Assembly (NCBI GenBank): GCA_963854835.1
Contig: OY978526.1
Location: 73,814,418-73,878,417 of the forward strand
Length of the DNA: 64,000 nt
Reading direction: 5' to 3'
Source of the DNA: Megamerina dolium
Lineage: Eukaryota; Arthropoda; Insecta; Diptera; Megamerinidae
Below, one piece after another: positions 1 through 12,359 of the stretch. Every line of letters starts with the position of its first letter. Position 1 is the stretch's first letter. The translations under genes and the position numbers were made by a program. The notes beneath the pieces were generated by a model. It saw only the letters and a program-made list of their open reading frames with translations, was not told the origin of the DNA and did not search any database.

Positions 1-679
1 GGTGGTTGGTTGAGTTATGTCTTATTGAAAAATATTGAAATTCAGACAACACAACAAAACAACAACAATTAACTTAATTATAGTTATACGGTATAAAATA
101 GCTACAAAACATATAAATATAAATTTACGCAAAAATTAAAAAAAAAAAATATGTTCAAAAAATAGAAAAAACTACATTTTTTTTCTCACATCTCTTCATT
201 ACGGTTTCGTGTGTAAACTGCGTAAAATTTTTCACTATTAATTTGATACAAAACGTAAACTTTTTTGTTTTTTTTTTTTTTCAATTACATTTCAAATTAC
301 ATATAATGAATGTGTAGAAAATAAAATATTTAACGTGAAAAGCCATTTATCTTTAGTGTTGATTTATGTTTAATCTACAACATCATCATCATCATCATCA
401 TCATCATTATCATTAAACACATCATCACCATAATCATTATTATTGCAAAAAAAAAAACAAAAACAAAAGCGTGTATTTTTAACAACAAAAACAATCATAT
501 GGCTGAAAGGTATTTCGTTCAGCAATTGAATTCGTTGGCATTCAAAGTAAATTGAAATTGTAACAAAACAACAACAACAAGAATTTAATTTATTGAATGC
601 AATGCTGTTTTTGTAACAAGAACTTATCAAGTGCCTATTTGCTTATAATATTTGTATTTATATACTAACACATTTTCTA
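1..679. other. AT-rich intronic sequence with a (CAT)n tract
   Basis: This is the end of the intron upstream of exon A. It holds A/T runs and a (CAT)n microsatellite at about 381-407. The open frame on the minus strand here is made by that microsatellite (poly-Asp) and is not a gene. Confidence 0.6.
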
Positions 680-1523
680 CTGTGTTCAAAAAGATTCCGG
701 AAACTAAAAAATAAAACGTAAACTATTCATTTATTTTCAAAATTTGCTTTGTCTCCACAATCCCCACCAATTACACTAATGCCAACGTATTTTTCACAGT
801 TCTCAAAGCACTCCGATTAAGCTTTTTCGAAAGTGGCCTTCAAAACTCGCAGCCATATACGCAAAAGATCTTCAGTGGTTTTAAAATTGCCTTCCGTAAA
901 CGGTGTTTTGAGTTCACTGAATAACTAGATGTCACGAGGTGCTAAATCAGATGAATATGGTGGTTGGGGAACGATGTGGATCTCTTTAAATGTGCTGAAT
1001 CGCTTTAAAGAAATCGAAATGGTGCTTACGGAACGGTCTTAGAGCTTTACAGTATTAAAGCAGCTAATCCAGTGGTTGAAGAATGTCAAGGGTCTCTTCA
1101 CAGATGTAGATTCTCTCCATGGGATTCTAAGCAGTGTCGCTGAAGCATTTTTTTTTTATTAAGTAGGAAAATGTAACAAAGGGCTCTGACAGTCTAGTAA
1201 GGTTACTGTGAGACAATATTAAACCCTTTAGTGAATTTGAAATAATGTGCCTGGGGTAGTCATTTTATAGTTTACTGAATATCTAGTTAGTAGAATGTTA
1301 TAGGTCTCCTCACAGATGTTGCATCTGCTCGGGGGATCAAAACGATGTCGCTGAAGCCGGTTTTGTTTTTTACTATACTAAGTAGAATTTCTGATCTGAA
1401 GTTGTAATTTTGTTGTGCTGTGTAATGTTAATATGAAAACACCATCAACCTAATAAATTTTTTCAATTACATTTCTCCTCCGTGAAATTGACATCCAAGT
1501 TTCTGACAACTTTTTGATCACAC
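680..1523 (-). mobile_element. Degenerate mariner-like element with ~26-bp TIRs
   Basis: On the minus strand the region around 820-1010 reads HIVPQPPYSSDLAPRD with a downstream LFSELKTPF segment. This is the mariner transposase signature (PPYSPDLAPxD) that carries the third catalytic Asp. A stop follows the motif, and further frame breaks make it a pseudogene. The left end CTGTGTTCAAAAAGATTCC (from 680) pairs with the right end, which reads GTGTGATCAAAAAGTTGTC on the minus strand from 1523, so about 20 of 26 bases match. Both ends are flanked by TA (678-679 and 1524-1525), the Tc1/mariner target. At 844 bp it is shorter than a full 1.3-kb element. It contains an internal duplication at about 1080-1180 and 1293-1390. 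Confidence 0.75.
1080..1390. repeat. Two ~95-bp direct copies, ~213 bp apart, inside the mariner relic
   Basis: The words GAATGT, GGTCTC, TCACAGATGT and TGTCGCTGAAGC recur in the same order at 1080-1180 and 1293-1390, with about 20% divergence. Either an internal duplication of the element or a nested repeat. Confidence 0.6.
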
Positions 1524-2046
1524 TAGCAAAATCGGGCAAACAATGTTTGTATTGCAAAAAAATTGCAAAAATTTATTTAGAAAAAATAAACTATTTATGA
1601 AAGTATAAATTTGAAATAATAAAAATACAATTTCATGTGAATATTTATTTTAAAAAAACAAATCTACGTATATACACAGCAATAAAAATTTCTAAAGTGG
1701 CATTTTGGTGAAAATTAGCAGCAAATTGTGAGATTGAGAGAAAAGAAAAATTTAATAATACTACTACTATACAACATCAAAAAAGCAATTAAAAATAATA
1801 AAAAAATACATGTTGTATTAATTTAATAAAAAAAAATAACACAAACAATTTTAATATTAATAAAAATAAAAACTAAAATTTATAATTAAAATTTGTTGCA
1901 TTGGTGCCATTGAAACCAATAAAAAATACCCAAAAGAAATTTTTCTAAAAGCACAACAATATCAACAGTAAAGAACGACAACAACAACAACAACAATCAA
2001 AAGGTGATGCAATGTATTGTATATCATTTCATAAATTGCAAAACTA
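1524..2046. other. AT-rich intronic sequence, nothing recognised
   Basis: A/T-rich with short ATA/AAT runs and a (CAA)n tract near 1978-1995. No coding or structured element is seen. Confidence 0.5.
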
Positions 2047-2416
2047 GTCGGAAAAGTCGTGACGCATTTTTTGAATAATTCTTAAAGCAATTTCTTTCAT
2101 ATTTAGTACAATATTCAATCAAGCGTATATTTCTTGTCTATCTTCATTAACGTCCTTTTTTTCATCCTTCGAAAAGCTATATGACTCCACGCCAGTAAAA
2201 CCATTGCTCTTTTTCAGCATAGAATTCGACGAGTTGTTGGTCGTAGCCTAATTATAATCGAGCAATCTTTCATTCAAGTTGTTTTGAAAGGAACAAAATA
2301 AATGGTAGTCGCATTAGTTAAGGCCCTTTGAGTATGGTGGATGGCAGCAAGACCAATTGCGTTGACGCTACACGTATGTCAAAAACTTTTACAAAATACG
2401 TTTTGACTTTTCCGAC
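2047..2416 (-). mobile_element. Short mariner-derived element (370 bp) with TIRs
   Basis: The left end GTCGGAAAAGTCGTGACGCA (from 2047) matches the right end read on the minus strand, GTCGGAAAAGTCAAAACGTA (from 2416). Twelve bases are perfect, followed by a similar ACG-ATTTT tail. The interior, read on the minus strand, has PFILFLSKQLE and QLVEFYAEKEQWFYWRGVI. These resemble the C-terminal mariner segments (HLFRSLQN; LEQFFAEKPQKFYxxGI), with stops between them. A TA precedes the left end; the right flank is AA, so the target duplication is decayed. It is an internally deleted, non-autonomous copy. Confidence 0.7.
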
Positions 2417-3389
2417 AAATCTGTGCAATATTATATATTTTTTTCCTATAGCAAAGAATTCATTTGCGATATGACATTCATTCAACTACATATTAAAAGT
2501 TATAAAAATAATATTAAATGCTCGAAATCAAAAAAAGACCCATTTCTTGAAATACAGTGAAAAAAAACCAACAAAACTAAGAAGAAGAGAAAAACGCTCA
2601 CTATTTATATTATCTTTTTTATCATATTCATTTTATATGGTGTATCATTAAAAACAATTTATCGTTAATGTAACAAATATAATAAAGTGAAGAAAAAATA
2701 TATATAATAATAATAATTATAATAATAATATTAAAATTGACAATAATAAAAAAAAAATGTATTTTTCGATTTTATTTTTATTTATTTTCCATTAAAAATC
2801 TTTATTGAAATTACACATTTAATAAGAATTTTCTATTTTTTTTTTAATGACATTTTTTAATGGCATTCCTTTTTACATGTTCGTACATCACGAGTATTTC
2901 TTCTTTTTTAACATTTATTATTATTTTTGTAAATGTAAAATTTTATTAATAATGTTGACTGCATACCACAAATTTCTATGTAATCAAAATTTTATGTTGA
3001 ATTTAATTTTCATATAATCTTTTGCTGCACTCTGTTAATGTATTTCCGTCTTTGCAATCGAATAAGAATGAGTTGATTTTAATCAGGGCAGCAACAATTG
3101 CAGCTATAATGACGAGAAATACTTGCAATAATTTAATAAGTACAATTTTTTATTTTTTATTCAATTTTTTTTTTTTTTTTTGAAGCTGTAAAGTCTTCAT
3201 GATAAATACTAACATTACGAGTCGTTGTTAGTGACAAATTTGTCACTTTTTTAAAGGTGATTTAAATAACGTGACCGCATCAACAACAACAAAGATACAC
3301 CAACTTTACAAAAATTACATGTACTATCTGCAAAGCAATTTTTAGGAATCTTAGGAATCCAAAATCGTGTGTTAAAAATTATGAACTCA
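2417..3389. other. AT-rich intronic sequence, nothing recognised
   Basis: Very AT-rich with long T and A homopolymers (for example near 3165-3182) and ATA runs near 2700-2750. No exon, RNA gene or repeat family recognised. Confidence 0.5.
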
Positions 3390-4085
3390 TTCTGTTCATA
3401 AAAAAACATAGTGCCCATACAAAATTATTAATTAATTTTTTAAACACAAATTAGACGATATAGCCTTATTTTTCTATGTATAATTTTTGTAATAATATTT
3501 TTTAAACCAAATAACACTTCTCACAAAATTTGAAGCTGTTGCGTGTCTAAATTAACATGGTCTCCCTGCAAAATCTTCATTTTTTTAAACATAAATCATT
3601 AAAATTGCATGAAAATAGCAATATATTTCCATGTATCATTTTGAAATTTTGGTAAAAATTTTTTTTAAACAATATAATATTTCTCAGAAAATTTGAAGCC
3701 ATTTCATTCCTAAATAAACATAGCTTCAAAGCAAAATTGTCAGTTTTTAAACGAAAATCTATTAACATGCATGATAGATAGCAGTATTTTTGCATGCATC
3801 ATTCTGAAATCATAGTAAACTTATTTTCTCAACAAAATAGTACTTCTCACAAGATTTGACAACAATCCGAATATAAAAAAACTTAGTCGCCATACAAAAT
3901 TTTCATTTTTTAAATCAAAATCGAAAATTTTGTACGGGAAGTAACGACATTTTTAAATGCATCAATATGAAATTTCACCAATACTAATTTTTTTTTTTTT
4001 CAAAATAATGATTCAAATAAAGTTTGATGTCTGTTCGTTTTTAAATAAATACAACTTCTATATATAATTTGACGATTTGTGTTGA
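3390..4085. repeat. Degenerate tandem array, ~150-165-bp unit, about 4 copies
   Basis: Recurring words mark the period: CCCATACAAAAT at ~3414, CCCTGCAAAATCTTCATTTT at ~3565, CAAAGCAAAATTGTCAG at ~3724, GCCATACAAAATTTTCATTT at ~3889. Between them TTCTCACAAAATTTGAAGC recurs at ~3518, ~3683 and, as TTCTCACAAGATTTGA, at ~3843. Units have diverged strongly. The array ends about 150 bp before exon A. Confidence 0.7.
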
Positions 4086-4230
4086 CAATCTAAAATCACA
4101 ATATCTCTAAAACGATTTTTATATACTATAGAGTTATATGATTCTTCTCTAGGTACATGAAACATAGTCTAATATCTAAGTAATGTATTAAAACATAATT
4201 TCTACATCTCTTACACTTTTTTTTTTATAG

Positions 4231-4409
4231 GAACCTATCGAACTGAAAAAACGTCTCGAAGAAGTACGTCTACTTGAATCACGTCGTTCAGCACGTTTAG
4301 CCGATCAGGATCGTGATACGGATTTTGCACGTTTAGCCGATATGGGTGGCGATCGTCGCAGAACATCACACAGTATTGAGGTGCCATTGTCGCTAACGCC
4401 ACAGCACAA
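4231..4409 (+). CDS. Glut4EF: Internal exon of a Glut4EF/HDBP-family transcription factor (exon A)
   Basis: The exon is bounded by a pyrimidine-rich acceptor ending TTTTTATAG at 4230 and by a CACAA|GTAAGT donor at 4410. Only one frame is open across it; the other two hit stops. It reads EPIELKKRLEEVRLLESRRS at the start and ends SIEVPLSLTPQH plus two bases (phase 2). A TAG lies in frame just upstream, so this is an internal exon and not a start. The first half is charged and probably helical (ELKKRLEEVRLLESRRSARLADQ); the second half is Arg/Asp-rich. I see no catalytic motif. Joined to the next exon the split codon becomes Asn, giving QHNTRKRP. This exon alone does not identify the gene; the assignment comes from the two downstream exons. 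The neighbouring intron is 40.3 kb, so long-range or recursive splicing is expected. The exon is GC-richer than its surroundings, as expected for coding sequence. Confidence 0.88.
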
Positions 4410-4510
4410 GTAAGTTTTTGATGTTTTACAAATGCATACCTACCACTTTAACATAAATTTCTATAACCTCAGAATATAACTATCGAAGAGCAAATTGAAA
4501 TAAAATCTAA

Positions 4511-4544
4511 ATGAAGTATGTACATACATATGTACATACTTCAT
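4511..4544. repeat. 34-bp near-perfect hairpin palindrome
   Basis: Two 16-base arms (ATGAAGTATGTACATA and its exact complement) flank a 2-base CA spacer. It lies about 100 bp after the exon A donor. Similar TACATA-rich words are common in this genome, so it may be a chance product of microsatellite-like sequence. Confidence 0.75.
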
Positions 4545-4915
4545 ATTTTAATATTATGCAAGTACCGATTAAACAAATTCACAAATGGTTCATGGTCGGT
4601 CTGTCTCTTTGTCAAGACTGTCTATGTTGAAGAATACTTGTATTTAGATATTTGTCATTGAAACCATAAACATATGTACAACATACATATTTATCTTTAT
4701 TTAAATTTTATTGTTGCTGTTATTGTTGTTGTTGCTATTAGTGTATTTAACATAATTTTGAAGGCAAATACATGTATGAGTATATTGACTCGATCAAAAG
4801 TACATCAAAAGTAAAATCAAAAAGAAAGAAAAACAAATACAAATCAGCAAAAAAAAAATAATTCAATTACGTCGCAAATTGTTATCTTATCTGACATAGA
4901 CGTACTATGGAGTAT

Positions 4916-5055
<140 letters not shown>

Positions 5056-6399
5056 ATATGCATATATGTTCTCAAAGCTAAATCGTAATTTCATGCATTC
5101 AACACATGTACAAAAATATGTACACATACATATACGAAATGAAATATGTCATCTCATATGTACGCATATACTCTCCATATCAACATATATGATATTTATC
5201 ACGCCTTATATTACATGTATGTAAACACATGATTTTCGCATAGCAATCGCATTTTATTATATCACGCAGATTATTATTCCAGTTTTTTTTTTAGGTTATA
5301 TTTGCTCAAATGATATGATCGTGCTGAACAAAAGAACAGAAGAAGAAAAACAGAAAGCAAAAAGTCGGTCAAAGCATTATCATATTTAGTGAGCCATTTG
5401 TAATATCAAAATATTCAAAATTTCTAAAGCAAACTGATACTCTATCATCTATCTATCTATATAATAATAAATATGTATTGTACAAAATACAACAAATATG
5501 AACATATAATTAATTATATTAGAGCCATTGTATAATGGTTATTCTCATAGTATCATCATCATCATCATTATTATCACATAATGTTATGACTTTCATATTC
5601 TAAGCTTTCGTATTATTAATCACAAAAACGTTGTATTTTTCTCTTTGCAAAAAAGCAAAAATATTAATAGACGACACGACGGCAGTGAATTAAATGCGCT
5701 TCATTCGCTACCGCTCCTTCCTTGCTCATATGTACTTATACATATAATTTTTCGTATTCAAGTTGCATACGATAAGTGTTCTCTTATACAATTATTAAAA
5801 CAACAACAACAACAACAACAACAACAATTAAAAGAAGTCAAACAAAATTGATTAAAATAATAAAATAATACAAAAAAAAATCCATACATATAATAGAATA
5901 GAAACCTAATGCCGGCCACGTTCTAAATTGATAATTTCAGCACCATATACAGAATATATTCGGACATACATACATATAGTACATATTAATCTATATATAT
6001 ATATGATATGTATGAGTATATATTGCATTATATATATTGGCAAGTGTTTATATGGGGCTGACTAAGTGATTGAGGAGACCCTTCTATGCAAACACAATGC
6101 GCAAGCGATAATTAAAGCAATTGCGTCGTAATTGACATACATATTTTTATTAAATATATATTTGTCATATATGTACATGTGCATATATTCTTATATAGAC
6201 TCACATATAAATAATCATATTTATCCACAGTCTATCCTCATTTGCATAAAATACATATGTTCCCCTTTGGAATATCAAATTAAATGAATGCCAAACATTA
6301 ACTGACCATAGGCGAAAGAAAAATGCAACAAAATGTATGATATTCGAAAACATTAAGATAGGTAATTTCAACAAGTGATTAAATTGCAGATTTCCATAT
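5056..6399. other. AT-rich intronic sequence with CAA and TA microsatellites
   Basis: Contains (CAA)n at about 5800-5828, (ATCT)n near 5448-5460 and short TA tracts near 5995-6005. The 68-residue frame at 5645-5851 ends in poly-Gln from the CAA tract and has no other gene-like feature. Confidence 0.55.
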
Positions 6400-7000
6400 T
6401 CATTCTTTTTCAGTTATTACAAAAGCATCAATTTTGTATGAGAGAGATAGAGGGTAAGAATGTTCAGAAGAAATGTTGGTAAGGAAAAAAAAAATTCGAG
6501 TCTGTTAAAAGCTCTAGGTGCAACTATTTCTTGATTTTTAGGTATTTTGATATTATTTTCATATGGGAGACCCCATAGGGAATAAAGATAGCTGGTAAGT
6601 ATGTTTAGAAAAAATGTTGCAAAACAAAATTAAAGGTGGGTAGATCATATATTTCACCTCTCTAGTGTCAACCTAGCGAATTTTATAAAAATTATTGTTC
6701 CTACAGAGATAGCATATATTACCGACTCCCATTTATTTTTGCTTTCCAACATTTTTTCTTAACATACTTATGTCCTATCTTCATCCATTAAGGGTACTGC
6801 CCTACAAAATAAACTTAAAAACACCTTAAAATCGGCAAATATACATATAACTACCCTAACTATCTATGCAGAATAATAAATTTCATTAATTTTTTCTCAC
6901 CAAAAATTCCGTCGAACATTTTTTACCCTCTGCATTTACTGCTATAGAAAGCTACTCTACAAAATTGATGATTTTTTAATGGCTATAAAGGCTAAAAAGA
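6400..7000. repeat. Array of the GGTCGGTCAT / GGGTAAGTATGTTTAGAAAAAATG repeat family, copy 1
   Basis: Units carry, in order, a TATGGGAGACCCCATAGGG word (~6563), an AAAGATAG..GTAAGTATG word, AGAAAAAATGTTG, a TTAA-GGTGGG word, ATCATATATTTCACC and CTCTAG. The 3' part (~6715-6980) contains the same words inverted (ACCGACTCCC, CATTTTTTCTTAACATACTTA, ACTGCCCTACAAAAT). Both orientations therefore meet near 6700. Confidence 0.65.
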
Positions 7001-8559
7001 TATGTGATTGCAAATCTACGACATTTATAAAAAAGAAAACGGAAAATGCTAAGCCAGTTTGTCTAAATTTTGTTTGATTCGATATTACCCACATTAATGT
7101 ACATATTTATGTATGTATGTATTTCATTTTCATATGGTATTGGTTCTGTATATGTACTTCTAACCCTCTAACTGATTGACATTTTATTATTATTTCTTGC
7201 AATTCTTAGGATATTTCGCAGAATTTCTTTACTAAAGCGCTTCGGAATTATTAGCTGGCAATGCATATACATTGCAATGCATAAATATCAGTAAAATAAA
7301 ATAATTTCTTCTTCCATAATATATGGTATATTTGGTGGTTAACAACATCAATGCCTCTCAGCACTAATTTGTTTATTATTTAAAGAGCAAAACAAGAAAC
7401 ACGCCCCAACCCAATTTTCACAATACTATTACTATCACTATTCACTATCTTTTGCCACCGAAACCGGCAACATCATTTTCAGTCGATGTCGTCGACGTTG
7501 TCATAATCGTCATCATCATTTATAATAAATGCGGAAATAGTTGAATAACTTTATTTTGTTTACGCTGCTGCGCAATGATTGTATGAGTGTTTTTTACACA
7601 ATTAAATGAGTCTTTTTTTTCTCTCCCTTCTTCTTCTTCTTCTATAGGTGTTATTGTATTGTTGACTTGCTTATAGTTTTATTTTTCCATTGCGGACAAA
7701 AACTGTTTTCTAATGATGATACCAATACAAAGACAAACAACAATAAAAAATAAAAAAGAAGTAAAAACAAAACATGAAGCACGTGTTCATATCAAAAACA
7801 GATAATTGAATGATAATTTATACTTAGTTACATATATCACAAAATTTATGAAATATTTTCTTGGAATAACAACTATTTCGACTTTGGTTTATTCGAGAAA
7901 AATAAATGTGTATATATTCATTAATCAGTAGTAGATAAATTTAAATATAAAAAAAAATGATTTAAATTTAATTCCATTTAATATACAAGTATGCGGTTTG
8001 AACAACAATAAAAATATTAATATATTTAAATTATTACTATTATTACATACCATATACATACATATTACAAAATTATATTTTTTTGAAAAAAAAAAATCTA
8101 TATGTTAATTTGAAAAACATGTAATTTGTAGATATGATCATAATTATGATGATCGAGTAATAATGAGAAGCATTGTTGTGAACAAGTGATCGCATCAGTG
8201 TTAATTTGTAATTTCAAAGCACGCAGAGAGTGTACTTAGTACTCATGTTTATATACATATTGTATATACACATATGTGTGTATATACAACAAGTATAGAG
8301 TATGTGGTTAATAATTTATGTAATTAACAATAAAGGTTAAATATATGATAATATATTTAACTATTGTATATAAAATTATACATGGATAGACTGAAATGTC
8401 GGTGTGATTTTTAATTTATGCTATAACGTGGGTGATTTCAATACAAAAAAAAAATCAACAAAACCCTGAATAACAAAAATTTTGTTGAGTGAAAATAAAT
8501 AAAACTCAAAAATTAAGGGGTTGGCTACAACTCAGAAAAATTTGTGAAAATTATAACAT
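7001..8559. other. AT-rich intronic sequence with short simple repeats
   Basis: Holds (TTC)n near 7627-7645 and an imperfect palindrome of TTGTATATACACA-type arms near 8255-8290. No coding evidence seen. Confidence 0.5.
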
Positions 8560-9170
8560 TCATTAAAACGTCCAGAATTGTCTCCAATTAGTTGGGTGAA
8601 ATGCAAAATCGACCCTCAATCAATTTTTCGCCTCAACATACTTACGCCCTATCTCAACCCCTTACAGGGGCTACCATACAAAATTGACTCCCGCCGCAAT
8701 CAACATAACGTTAGAGGGTTAAAATGTATAACCGACCTATATTTCTTTTCACTACTCAGCATTTGTTCAGGACAGATAGGATACTTCCTATCCTTGCTCC
8801 TTAGAGAAGCTTCCAGATAAAAATAACCTAAAATGACCTAAATATCGACAAATAACAAACTAATTGCTCATCAATCACTCCTAGAGTGATATAATGTATG
8901 ACCGACCTCTGTTAATTTTTTCTCTAAAACATTTTTCTCCGACATGCTTACCCTATATCTCTACCTCTTGTAATAGCTCTCCTATAAAATTTAAATTTTT
9001 ATAAACCTAAGGCGCGTATGTATATAATCGACCCCTATTATTTCTTCTGCCCCACTATTTTCTCCAAATTTACTAACACTTTATCACCACTCCTTAGGAC
9101 GGCTTCTTTCCAAATTAATGTTTTCATTAAATTGAACTTGAACCGATTGCGAGTAGTCTAAAAATCATGA
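8560..9170. repeat. Array of the same family, copy 2 (opposite orientation)
   Basis: Words recur at about 8728, 8901 and 9018: ATAACCGACC / ATGACCGACC / ATCGACCCC, each followed by an ATT-T-TTCT segment, CATACTTACGCCCTATCTC-like words, CCTTA-AGGGGCT and CCATACAAAATT (8683). Unit length is irregular (about 115-175 bp). The 80-residue frame at 8578-8820 is a read-through of these units and not a gene. Confidence 0.7.
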
Positions 9171-10358
9171 TTTTTACGACACTTCTATAGATATTGCTTT
9201 ATTAATAATTTTACATTATTACCAAAAAAAAAAAAAATCAATAACCTTGTCTATATGAATATATTTAATTTAAAAAAAAATTATTTTTCTTGTCATAAAA
9301 AAATACACCAACATTTTGTACTACCTCATATTCTTCACATTATAAATATTAAATATTTCTTAAAAGCTTTTTCAATGGAACAACTTATATATTTATGTAG
9401 AAATATACTATTGAAAAATATTGACTATTACCTTTGTTATACTACCAGAAACATTAACAACAACATTTTCGTAGTAGGTAATGATAATAGCATTACTAAA
9501 AGTAATAGTAAAAACAAAAAAAAAAAACAAGTACCATCAACATAAATAATAAAAACAAACTTTATTGTGTTTACAAAATCTTTTTGCGCTTTAAAAAAAT
9601 GAGAAGCATAAAAGCAAATAATAATATAATAATAATAATTATAATAATAATAATAACAATAATCCTAATAACAATAATAATAGCAGTAATAACAACTACT
9701 GTAATGTTTACAACATTTACAAGAATTATATAAACTAATATTTATTTAAGTACAGAGTAACACGAATAGTTTTTTCTTTTTCAAAATTATATTGAATTTT
9801 TTTATTTTCATTTTAATATTGGCATATCAAAAAAATACATTAAATTGCTGCATTTATGTAGGTCAAAAGTGCATTTGATGTAAAAAAATATGTAAAGTAT
9901 ACATACATACACGCACAAATCCACACATATGTGTATAATGTATGTATATGAAAAAATTCGACACCAAAACAATGCATTAAAATTATGAAAATATGTGGAT
10001 ATTATCGAAAACGACTATTAAATGGTCATACATAGGCAGAGTGTAATGCTTAAATGATTGTACTCAATAAGCCAGAATTCAAACGTTCGAAAATGAGTAC
10101 TACTCAAAAATCGAATCAATATTTTTTATATTTTTGTAGAATTTAGGATTTCAGTTCATAATCTAATTGATTTTCTTCCTTCCAGTTAACACTCAATTTA
10201 TGCTCTTATTTCTAAAGCAGATTTTACTTTTGACGAATTTCTTTCTAAATGATTTTAAAGGTTAATTTTATAATAAATTTCAAAGGATGATAATTAAAAA
10301 CAGAACTAGAAAATGCCATCTTTTTTATCATCAACGAAAATATTTAGAATTACAAAAC
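9171..10358. other. AT-rich intronic sequence with AAT/AAC runs
   Basis: (AAT)n and (AAC)n rich segment at about 9620-9700. Nothing else recognised. Confidence 0.5.
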
Positions 10359-10478
10359 ACTCAAAAATGAACTATTTTACGACTCATAGAAGAGTTTAAA
10401 CATGATCATAAACTCAAAAATGAACTATTTTACGACTCATAGAAGAAGTGTTTAAACATGCTCATAAACTCATGCAGA
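10359..10478. repeat. 53-56-bp tandem duplication
   Basis: ACTCAAAAATGAACTATTTT...GACTCATAGAAGA...TTTAAACATG occurs twice (starting 10359 and 10412) with one substitution and a 3-base AAG insertion. A third partial start (ACTCATG) is at 10468. High identity suggests a recent event. Confidence 0.85.
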
Positions 10479-12059
10479 AAGAAGTGAAAGTTGCTTCAAG
10501 TGCGAGGAGTCTTTCGTTTGACCTACATTTATGTAGGGAAATCTTTTATGATTTTTATTTACAAACTTTAAAGAGAATGTTATTTAGGAGTGACTCAATA
10601 TGAGAACTCATGAAGAAAATCAAACGAGGAAGAAAACAAACCGTTTTGGCTTACTTAAAATATATAAATCATAAAAGACAAATCACTGAAGGCATTAACA
10701 TTGATTGCAATTAAGAGACTGTAATTAATATTTTAAGACTTTCGGTAATATTTTGATGAAAATTAAAAATTTTGTAATTATTTTCTGATTATAATTTTTG
10801 TGAGTTGTCATCAAAACTCATTTTTAATGTTGAATTTTTTTAATAGATTATTTTAAAATAGTAATTTTGTTAAATTCTTACATAAATAATCCATAGCACA
10901 GACGAATTGAGTACTTTGTTTGTTTTTTTCAAAGTCATAACGAATCAAATGAAAATTATAATTTAACTAAGATATTACAAATTATTATCCAAAAAAATCG
11001 GATCAAATTAAATAAAAGCGACATAATGCCACATACTCATATAAGTCAGAGCATATCTAATACAAGTATATTAATATGAGTGTGATACAATTCAATATTT
11101 GACAAATTACTTATGCATAATATAACAGAAACTTATAACAACAACAACAAAAAAATACAACTTAATATTGGCATATAAATATTTCAAGTTGTAAGTGTAA
11201 TAGTAACATATGAGTGTATGTTGTTGCTGCATTCGTGTGTGTATAAAAAAAGCTCCATTGGCACTATTGCCATAAAATAGCTTTATAAATTTATGATGAA
11301 GAGCTTAGGTATTATATGAATTGTCTTATTTGTTATTATAAGTAATTTTGTTGTTGCTGTAATTCTTCTAATTTTTTTTCCTCGGCATAAACAAATAGAT
11401 CAATTGAGACAGAAAAACAAAAAATAACGAAACGAATTTTTTGTCTGCTTCTTTTACAACAAGTTACTATATACTACAACTACTCTACTTAAATCATTTA
11501 ATTTTCAAGGCAAATGCAATTATAATATATTACATATTTATATATCCATTGCATATAGGTTTAATGTATGAAATAATAATGCTCAATACTAATAATAATA
11601 ATAATAATAACAAACAACAAAAATAATAATAATTGTAAGTAATAATAAAAAAATAATATTGATGTGGGTTAATTGAAAATGCCTAATTGGTTCATATTAA
11701 TGCATCCGAGCAATTTGTTACTACATGTCTTGAATATGATCCACTCATATATACATAAGTACTTATATACTGTATGTATGTGTATTCAAAATAAATCATT
11801 TGAATGACACTCGAATTTAATTGTGTTAATTTCATATTTACATTTTGATGGTAAAATGCATTAAATACATTTGCAATTGATTAAGTGGATTTTTGATGAT
11901 TATGGGAATAGAAATAAAATACATTTACTATCCATAAATTATAAAAAAAAGACTGGTTGTTCAATAAATTTCGTCAATGAAAATGAAATAGACATTTTTA
12001 TGGTTCAATGTACACAGAGCATATTGCTCACCGTACTAATTTCTATGATCTTCCTAGTT
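10479..12059. other. AT-rich intronic sequence
   Basis: (AAT)n at about 11590-11640; otherwise low-complexity AT-rich DNA. Nothing coding recognised. Confidence 0.5.
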
Positions 12060-12300
12060 AGGGATGTCTTCCCTGCAATGATATTTTAGAAGGTCAGCAA
12101 AATAACTTTATCTCTATCGCCTGTTCGTTTAATGAAAATTATTCTCCAAGAACGAATTTTTTAAGATGTAAGCACTGCCCGAAGTCAAAGGGGACTATAT
12201 CTGGTGCATAAGGTGGCTGTTGCAACAAGTCATACTTTATTTCTTTGATTTTCAAATTGTCTCGATAAAGATGTAAACCAGACACTTTTTTTTTTATAAA
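12060..12300 (-). mobile_element. Mariner transposase relic (C-terminal fragment)
   Basis: On the minus strand LLQQPPYAPDIVPFDFGQCL is followed by KKFVLGE, a stop, and FSLNEQA. This matches the mariner block HPPYSPDLAPSDF...LGGKRF. Stops and frame breaks make it a pseudogene. I could not find TIRs. Confidence 0.65.
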
Positions 12301-12359
12301 AATGTTTTAATTGATCCAAAAGGCTTTTATTAAATTGAAAAATATTAATTTTTTAGGAT

